Below, piece after piece: positions 8,101 to 11,007 of a DNA stretch of 11,007 nucleotides. How positions within the stretch are numbered: position 1 is the stretch's first letter; the number at the start of each line of letters is the position of its first letter. The stretch is from an uncultured Lachnospiraceae bacterium (GTDB lineage Bacteria; Bacillota; Clostridia; Lachnospirales; Lachnospiraceae), in assembly GCA_910586715.1 (NCBI GenBank), contig CAJUJG010000074.1:1-11007 (forward strand), given 5' to 3'. A program made the position numbers and the translations under genes. The notes under the pieces were generated by a model. That model had not been told where the DNA came from, searched no databases, and saw only the letters and a program-made list of their open reading frames with translations.

Positions 8101-8326
8101 CTGCCTCCGGTTTTTTCCAACCGATTATGGTTTGCACAGTTTTTGCCGCGTCCAGCCCCTGCAAATCAACAAGAAGTACGTCGGCTTTTGCCGCGAGCTC
8201 CTTTTCAGGACACGCGCTTTCTATGAATTCATGAACAAAAGGGTTAAACGGGGGCATTCCTCTAACGATTTCAAACAACTGGCTTTGATTACCGATAAAA
8301 TAAAAACACACATGACAATGATACAT
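5174..8326 (-). CDS. Hybrid sensor histidine kinase (degenerate REC-PAS-PAS-PAS-like-HisKA-HATPase-REC-REC)
   Basis: A 1050-residue kinase with no membrane segment, so probably cytosolic. Residues about 1-122 resemble a receiver fold that has lost its chemistry: strands CFYFIGN, ADVLLVDL, ADLILL and TDIWIVP are present, but the acidic pair and conserved lysine are not. PAS domains follow at about 130-247 and 255-375, then a third PAS-like region at about 390-515. HisKA has the phosphoacceptor H550 in SNMSHDIRTP. HATPase_c has the N box (N664, N668), G1 DTGIGM (702-707) and G2 GTGLGM (732-737). The first receiver (about 787-910) has D793-D795, D842 and K893. The second (about 927-1050) has E933, D934, D980 and K1034. 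Both terminal receivers look active, but no HPt domain or output regulator is in the window. The start at 8326 has GAGGAGG 6 bases upstream; a TTG at 8389 was rejected. Rubrerythrin follows and may be cotranscribed. The signal is unknown. Confidence 0.95.
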   Translation of the reverse strand: MYHCHVCFYFIGNQSQLFEIVRGMPPFNPFVHEFIESACPEKELAAKADVLLVDLQGLDAAKTVQTIIGWKKPEADLILLAEQGQFTGLTDTLENVTDIWIVPMTDDEFRFRFLRWQQSCKTQRDFWQTSQYLESTINSVPNLIWYKDKNGIHEKVNDSFCTTVNKSKEQVQGRGHAYIWDVEQDDPACIESERIVMEKEETLVSEEIIQTGEGTRVLTTYKSPLYDWDGSVMGTVGVAIDVTKERAYAQELIKKNQTLEMLFTTMDCGVMCHTMDGSRIISINRAALNILGYESRAELSRAGFNLVASSVLEEDRSKVERSIQSLKNVGDSVNLEYRVRHLDGAIVYVLGSFKLVEEDGEICCQRFLLDRTAQKLQEEEERMRDKRKQMELIQALSIDYNLICFFDLENGTGKALRIGECKNKILDSVFAGDLSWEECMERYIETGIFDEDKGTMRCAVSRKQLELELSKKPIFTVNYRITCCGEMRYFQMKVVRVGDWSKNRNVVLGLRSVDEETRSERERNELLENALLQANRASKAKSIFLSNMSHDIRTPMNAIIGFTALAITHIDRKEQVEEYLKKIMTSGNHLLSLINDVLDMSHIESGKIRLEEEPCSLPDIMHELRNIIQADIHAKQLDLYMDAVDIHNEEICCDRLRLNQVLLNLLSNAVKYTGAGGMVSLKVVEKGGAAAGYANYEFHIKDTGIGMSEEFVAHIFEPFERERNSTISGIQGTGLGMAITKNIVDMMNGTIEVKSKQEFGTECIVSVPLRVNGGKKEPQTIPELNGFRALVVDDDFNTCDSVSCMLEQIGLRAEWTLSGKEAVLRTRQAVMRDDQYFIYIIDWLLPDMNGVEVARRIRQETGKDVPIIILTAYDWSDIEDEAREAGVTAFCSKPLFFSELHGCLYSIIKSDAKEEKEEKTKAPLRTGRILLAEDNELNQEIAVAILEEAGFSVEVASNGRIAVDKLNASEPGYYQVVLMDVQMPEMNGYEATRTIRKLENKALASIPVLAMTANAFEEDKKEALRSGMNGHIAKPIDMKTLMEMLDEVLG

Positions 8327-8392
8327 AAATATCCTCCTCACACACCGCATCACCCTGAAACGGCGTTCCCGTATTTTTCTTACACCCAATTA

Positions 8393-8407
8393 CTTTGATA
8401 GTCAAAG
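8393..8407. promoter_or_regulatory. Small palindrome in the kinase leader, candidate operator
   Basis: CTTTGA-TAG-TCAAAG is a perfect 6+6 bp inverted repeat with a 3-bp centre, located 23-37 bases downstream of the kinase -10 and about 67 bases before its start codon. It could be an operator just after the transcription start or a small hairpin in the leader. Confidence 0.3.
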
Positions 8408-8429
8408 GGAATGTATTTATCTATTTTAT

Positions 8430-8458
8430 ATTTTACCAATTGTGGGCATCTATGTCAA
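8430..8458 (-). promoter_or_regulatory. Strong promoter of the hybrid kinase (and perhaps rubrerythrin)
   Basis: On the minus strand a perfect -35 TTGACA (8458-8453) is followed after exactly 17 bases by TAAAAT (8435-8430), with TGG immediately before it as an extended -10. The expected leader is roughly 97 bases. The -35 overlaps the stop codon of the small open frame at 8455-8664. Confidence 0.8.
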
Positions 8459-8664
8459 TGTCCCGAAGCATTCCCGTGATGCCCTCTGTGACTGTTTTTA
8501 TTTCCCCCTGTATGATTTAGTCTGCACCTGTCAATCCGGTTCTGAATCTCTCCCATTGTCATACCGTGACAGTCCTCAACCGTAACGTTTGGATCATATT
8601 CCGAAAGCTCTAAATAAGCGCGGTACTTTCCAAACGACATCTCATGCAAATGTGCTTCCTTCAT
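8455..8664 (-). CDS. Small open frame with His-rich tail, unrecognised; probably the 3' part of a broken gene
   Basis: The 69-residue frame does not match a family I know. It has a compact, charged first part (MSFGKYRAYLELSEYDPNV, then an EIQNRIDRC helix) and a polar C-tail rich in histidine (H51, H59, H62, H63, H69) plus C32 and C47, which could bind metal. No ribosome binding site precedes the ATG at 8664 or the internal ATG at 8640. The frame stays open upstream to a TGA at 8727, encoding about 20 further plausible residues (NTDEFLQKYGTQTYISDTVC). Dropping one A in the AAA at 8723-8726 would join it to the sigma-like frame just upstream (…VQAAL then NTDEF…). I therefore read it as a gene fragment rather than a functional small gene, but either is possible. 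Its stop lies inside the -35 of the kinase promoter. Confidence 0.4.
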   Translation of the reverse strand: MKEAHLHEMSFGKYRAYLELSEYDPNVTVEDCHGMTMGEIQNRIDRCRLNHTGGNKNSHRGHHGNASGH

Positions 8665-8713
8665 GCAGACCGTATCGCTGATGTATGTCTGTGTCCCGTA
8701 TTTTTGCAGAAAT

Positions 8714-8875
8714 TCATCTGTATTTCAATGCTGCCTGTACTTTCGCAATCATCTCTAATGACACCCATTTACTGCGTGAAAGATAGCGCAGCCAGTCTGT
8801 GCATGCATTGATTGCCACCCTTACAAACCACGCTTTTTCGTGCTCACTGTCTGCAAAATCGCTTTCATAAAGCAT
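8714..8875 (-). pseudogene. ECF-type RNA polymerase sigma factor remnant (part of region 2)
   Basis: This 53-codon frame reads LYESDFADSEHEKAWFVRV, then AINACTDWLRYLSRSKWVSLE and a short tail ending KYR. The block (E)HEKAWxxRVxINxCxDxLR followed by a basic stretch and VSLE is typical of region 2.3-2.4 and the linker start of ECF sigma factors in Clostridia, where region 2 binds the -10 element and core polymerase. The first 55-60 residues of region 2 and the whole of region 4 are missing, so it cannot be a working sigma factor. The ATG at 8875 directly follows the TAA of the rRNA methyltransferase gene in the same frame and has no ribosome binding site. The frame ends within a 1-base offset of the open frame that continues at 8724-8455. 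I infer a truncated and frameshifted relic. The alternative, a chance resemblance, seems unlikely given the contiguous motif. Confidence 0.6.
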
Positions 8876-10039
8876 TTATCTGCTGTCTTTACGCTGCATT
8901 GTTACAATGGCTTCGGTATGATTCGTAAATGCAAACATATCAACACCCTCTGCTTTCACCGCCCGATACCCCGCTTTTCGGAACCACTCCAAATCACGTC
9001 CTAACGTTTCAGGATTGCAGGATATGTATACAATCCTTTTTGGTGCAATGGATGCTGCCGCCTTGACAAATGATTCTGTGCTTCCGCTTCTAGGCGGGTC
9101 AAGAACAAGCACATCCGCATGCTCCGCATTTTCTGACATACTTGTCATATATTCTGTGGCATCCCCCACAACAAAACGGATATTGTCAATATTATTGCGC
9201 TTTGCATTTTCCTTTGCATCCCTCACGGCATCGTTGTTTAACTCAATTCCGGTAACGCGCTTAGCCTTTGTTGCCATTATCATTCCGATTGTTCCGATTC
9301 CACAGTAAGCATCTATCACTGTCTCTGTTCCTGTAAGCGCAGCAGCCTGTATTGCTTTTTTATACAATACCTGCGCCTGCGCGGAGTTAATCTGATAAAA
9401 CGATGAAGGAGAAATCCGAAACCGCAGTCCACACAGCACGTCTTCAATATAACCGTTTCCGTAAAGCGCTTTATTCTTTTCACCAAGCACCATCGTAGTA
9501 TTTTGGTCATTGATGTTCTGCACAATTGTTGTAATCTCCGGATGAATCTCCCGAAGCTTTGCAACAAAGTTCTTTTTATGCGGAAACTCCGGTCCTGCCG
9601 TCACAAGCACTACCATAATCTGCTTTGTGGACATTCCCTTTCTAATCAGAATATGGCGCATCAGCCCACGGCAGGTATCCTCATTGTATACCCAAATCTT
9701 AAAGGATTTTATCAAATCCGTCACGGTCTCAATGATTTTGGATGCCTGCACATCCTCAATCAGACAGCTTTTTATTGGAATAATGCGGTGCGTTCCCTCT
9801 TCATAAGTACCTGCCACCACTTCATCCTTAATTCTGCCAAACACAGCATGTACCTTGTTTCGGTAATGATAGGGATAGTACATTCCCGCCATGTCCGCGA
9901 CTGGACAGTATTTTTTTACATATGCTTCCACCTGCTGTTTCTTTTGGGCAAGCTCCTCCTCATAGGTTCTCTCCCCGATATGACATGCCCCACACTCCTT
10001 TACATAAGGACAACTTTTGTTTATTTCCGCATTACCCAT
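8876..10039 (-). CDS. rlmD: 23S rRNA (uracil-C5)-methyltransferase, RlmD/RumA-TrmA family
   Basis: A 387-residue SAM-dependent enzyme that methylates C5 of a uridine, in this family most often U1939 of 23S rRNA. The four [4Fe-4S] cysteines are present: C10, C16, C19 (SCPYVKECGAC) and C92 (KSCLIED). The Rossmann domain has QINSAQAQVLY (about 216-226), the SAM loop DAYCGIGT (243-250), ELNNDAV and DPPRSG (314-319). The catalytic nucleophile is C341 in YISCNPETLGRD, and the general base is E376 in FTNHTEAIV. The N-terminal TRAM domain of E. coli RlmD is absent, as in many Clostridia homologues. I chose ATG 10039, with GGAGG 10 bases upstream, over TTG 10087. The related Bacillus enzyme RlmCD modifies both U747 and U1939, so exact target specificity is uncertain. 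The gene follows the terminator at 10110-10148, but I could not find a convincing -35/-10 pair. Confidence 0.93.
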   Translation of the reverse strand: MGNAEINKSCPYVKECGACHIGERTYEEELAQKKQQVEAYVKKYCPVADMAGMYYPYHYRNKVHAVFGRIKDEVVAGTYEEGTHRIIPIKSCLIEDVQASKIIETVTDLIKSFKIWVYNEDTCRGLMRHILIRKGMSTKQIMVVLVTAGPEFPHKKNFVAKLREIHPEITTIVQNINDQNTTMVLGEKNKALYGNGYIEDVLCGLRFRISPSSFYQINSAQAQVLYKKAIQAAALTGTETVIDAYCGIGTIGMIMATKAKRVTGIELNNDAVRDAKENAKRNNIDNIRFVVGDATEYMTSMSENAEHADVLVLDPPRSGSTESFVKAAASIAPKRIVYISCNPETLGRDLEWFRKAGYRAVKAEGVDMFAFTNHTEAIVTMQRKDSR

Positions 10040-10109
10040 TTTCTGTTTTCCTCCTGCCAAGCAATCCCTGTTACTCCGTTTATTCAAATCGTATATAAAA
10101 AAGCATAAA

Positions 10110-10148
10110 AAATCGGGATAAACCGCTTACACATGTTCAGCCCGATTT
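10110..10148 (-). terminator. Intrinsic terminator of the small-membrane-protein operon
   Basis: Read leftward, AAATCGGG and CCCGATTT form an 8-bp stem that is extended inside by TGAAC/GTTTA. The stem runs directly into a T-run (CCCGATTTTTT, then another T6 a few bases on). It lies 13-51 bases after the DUF2085 stop and before the methyltransferase start, separating the two transcription units. Confidence 0.75.
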
Positions 10149-10160
10149 GTTTTAATTTGT

Positions 10161-10565
10161 TTAGATAAAACGTTCCATCACTCTGTCCACTTCCTGCGGA
10201 TCATTAAAAAGCTTTAAAATCCAACTCGCAATGTGGACACAAGTACGATGAAAATAAATAAACATAAATATGAGCGCAAACCCAAATAATATACCCGTCC
10301 ATAATCTTCGCATATTATTGCTTTCATATGCTGTCAACCGTTGGGTAAACCCATCTACAATCAGCGGAAGCATCAGTAAACATGTAACCCAAAAGTCCAA
10401 ACATCCAAAACAAACAGCAACGAAAATACCAATCAGCATGCCGACCAGCTCTCCAGTACAGCGTGCGCAAATCGGAAACTGTCTGCCGCGAAAAAAGAAA
10501 GAACGGTCCGGTCTCGCATGACATCCAAAAAGGATCTGCAGAAACCTGCCAATCCGCTTAGCCAA
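10161..10565 (-). CDS. DUF2085 family membrane protein
   Basis: The 134-residue product carries the DUF2085 hallmarks: C15-H16-x-R-P-x-R-S-F-F followed by P-I-C33-A-R-C36-T-G, and D71-G-x-T-Q with SNNMRRLWTG further on. The CH…CxxC arrangement suggests a small metal site at the membrane surface, but the family has no established function. Hydrophobic segments lie at about 39-56, 58-75 and 87-105. No ATG precedes the conserved CH motif. TTG at 10565 is the likely start, with AGGAG nine bases upstream inside the preceding gene. It overlaps the preceding stop by 8 bases (TTGGCTAA spans the TAA), so translation is probably coupled. Cotranscribed with the 74-residue membrane protein and ended by the terminator at 10110-10148. 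Confidence 0.85.
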   Translation of the reverse strand: MAKRIGRFLQILFGCHARPDRSFFFRGRQFPICARCTGELVGMLIGIFVAVCFGCLDFWVTCLLMLPLIVDGFTQRLTAYESNNMRRLWTGILFGFALIFMFIYFHRTCVHIASWILKLFNDPQEVDRVMERFI

Positions 10566-10782
10566 GCGCCATTGCTCCTGCTCCTATTATGACAAACATA
10601 ACAATATAATATATAACGGCTAAAACAACCGATACAAGCGCACCGATTCCAGCAGCCTTAGCAGTCTTTGGCTTTGTATCTTTCCATACAAGGAATAAAA
10701 TTAAACCAACGATAGGGATACAGCATCCAAGTAATCCCCATAAAAAACCACCATTATCAACTACATTTTTATTGTCATCCAT
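10558..10782 (-). CDS. Small two-helix membrane protein of unknown function
   Basis: The 74-residue product has a short acidic N-terminus (MDDNKN), TM1 at about 12-34, a Lys/Thr-rich loop (WKDTKPKTAKAAG) and TM2 at about 44-68. The pattern GFLWGLLGCCIPIVGLILFLVWKD followed by KPKTAKAAGIGALVS is one I associate with small uncharacterised membrane proteins of Clostridia; some relatives carry an N-terminal zinc ribbon, which is absent here. AAGGAG ten bases before the ATG supports the start at 10782. It is the first gene of a two-gene operon with the DUF2085 protein, driven by the promoter at 10909-10937. Confidence 0.8.
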   Translation of the reverse strand: MDDNKNVVDNGGFLWGLLGCCIPIVGLILFLVWKDTKPKTAKAAGIGALVSVVLAVIYYIVMFVIIGAGAMALG

Positions 10783-10805
10783 TTTTACTATTCTCCTTCC
10801 TCATT

Positions 10806-10829
10806 TTATCTTCTTTCTAAAATATTCAT
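10806..10829 (-). CDS. Possible leader peptide (uORF) of the small-membrane-protein operon
   Basis: In the roughly 120-base leader an ATG at 10829 opens a 7-codon frame (MNILERR, stop TAA). AAAGGA lies 5 bases upstream, as good a ribosome site as that of the real gene. The stop lies 23 bases before the operon start. No run of a single amino acid codon suggests attenuation by a particular tRNA. It may be a chance frame. Confidence 0.25.
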   Translation of the reverse strand: MNILERR

Positions 10830-10852
10830 AAAAATCCTTTCTTAGAATATTT
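10820..10852 (-). promoter_or_regulatory. Leader hairpin enclosing the uORF ribosome site
   Basis: On the transcript AAATATTC and GAATATTT form a perfect 8-bp AU-rich stem with a 17-base loop. The loop contains the AAAGGA and most of the space before the uORF start, and the ATG base-pairs at the edge of the stem. The stem is weak, but the placement could sequester or expose the uORF start. Confidence 0.25.
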
Positions 10853-10908
10853 AAAGAAAATAAAGTCTATTAAATTTTCATAAAATTTAGCGCGTTAAAC
10901 TTTTCTTT

Positions 10909-10937
10909 ATAGTATCAAATATTCTCCTTTGTGTCAA
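10909..10937 (-). promoter_or_regulatory. Strong promoter of the small-membrane-protein operon
   Basis: On the minus strand a perfect -35 TTGACA (10937-10932) is followed after 17 bases by TACTAT (10914-10909), preceded by TGA (extended -10). The start codon at 10782 leaves a leader of about 120 bases, which holds the uORF and hairpin described separately. Confidence 0.75.
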
Positions 10938-10963
10938 CATATTTTTACAATAGGTAACAAATT

Positions 10964-10997
10964 CCGTAACAGTTCAGCCTTCGGCTTCCTGTTACGG
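10964..10997. terminator. Strong hairpin at the right edge, possible terminator of the gene beyond the window
   Basis: CCGTAACAG (10964-10972) pairs perfectly with CTGTTACGG (10989-10997), and AGCC/GGCT (10976-10986) forms a second stem inside it. Leftward transcripts then meet only a weak T-rich stretch (AATTTGTT). It lies just upstream of the operon promoter, where a terminator of a leftward gene entering from beyond the window would be expected. GTAACA also recurs at 10953-10958, outside the stem, so it may instead be an interspersed repeat. Confidence 0.45.
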
Positions 10998-11007
10998 GCA
11001 TCAAGCC

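Noticed and set aside
8327..8389. Kinase start at TTG 8389 or ATG 8350
   Set aside because: ATG 8326 has GAGGAGG six bases upstream. The longer starts lack a ribosome site and would add a basic segment not seen in such domains.
7697..8398. 233-codon open frame on the plus strand
   Set aside because: It is antisense to the PAS and pseudo-receiver part of the hybrid kinase, which has strong domain evidence. The translation shows no family motif.
10040..10087. 16-residue extension of the methyltransferase starting at TTG 10087
   Set aside because: ATG 10039 has GGAGG upstream, and the extra residues precede the conserved Fe-S cysteine motif without resembling the family.
9503..10108. 201-codon open frame on the plus strand
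   Set aside because: It is antisense to the rRNA methyltransferase, whose catalytic and Fe-S motifs are complete. The frame has no domain and no supported start.
1..11007. CRISPR arrays, insertion sequences, phage or conjugative genes, tRNA or rRNA
   Set aside because: I looked for regularly spaced repeats, transposase or integrase frames, terminal inverted repeats and tRNA-like cloverleaf ends on both strands and saw none.

Overview
The window looks like chromosomal DNA of an anaerobic, probably motile Firmicute of the Clostridia, most likely Lachnospiraceae-like. The grounds are the AT-rich intergenic DNA, strong AGGAGG-type ribosome binding sites, consensus sigma-A promoters, a rubrerythrin, a TRAM-less RlmD-type rRNA methyltransferase and Clostridia-style chemoreceptors. 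The placement is by gene content and style only; no marker gene for phylogeny is present.

Layout from left to right. Positions 1-2778 are read leftward: a GNAT acetyltransferase cut by the window edge, a bactofilin cytoskeletal protein and a membrane chemoreceptor with a Cache-like sensor. A divergent regulatory region (2779-3044) separates them from a rightward gene for a soluble chemoreceptor ending in a zinc-binding CZB domain (3045-4448). That gene converges on a rubrerythrin gene (4587-5126, leftward), and a bidirectional terminator lies between them. Upstream of rubrerythrin, on the same strand and 47 bases away, is a 1050-residue hybrid sensor histidine kinase (5174-8326) with its own near-consensus promoter. 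Behind that promoter lies a decayed stretch (8455-8875) holding a piece of an ECF sigma factor and a small open frame with a histidine-rich tail. An intact 23S rRNA (uracil-C5)-methyltransferase gene (8876-10039) follows. Further right, a translationally coupled pair of small membrane proteins (a 74-residue protein and a DUF2085 protein) has a strong promoter at 10909-10937 and a terminator at 10110-10148.

How the genes may work together: two chemoreceptors of different type (extracytoplasmic ligand sensing and cytosolic zinc/redox sensing) are divergently transcribed from an intergenic region that contains symmetric sequence elements. The kinase and rubrerythrin may share a transcript, which would place peroxide defence downstream of a multi-PAS kinase. 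No CheA/CheW, flagellar gene, HPt protein or response regulator lies in the window, so all signalling partners are elsewhere.

I see no mobile element, CRISPR array, tRNA or rRNA. Most of the window is ordinary chromosome. The parts most worth a second look are the decayed sigma-factor locus, the symmetric elements in the chemoreceptor intergenic region, and the leader of the small-membrane-protein operon.
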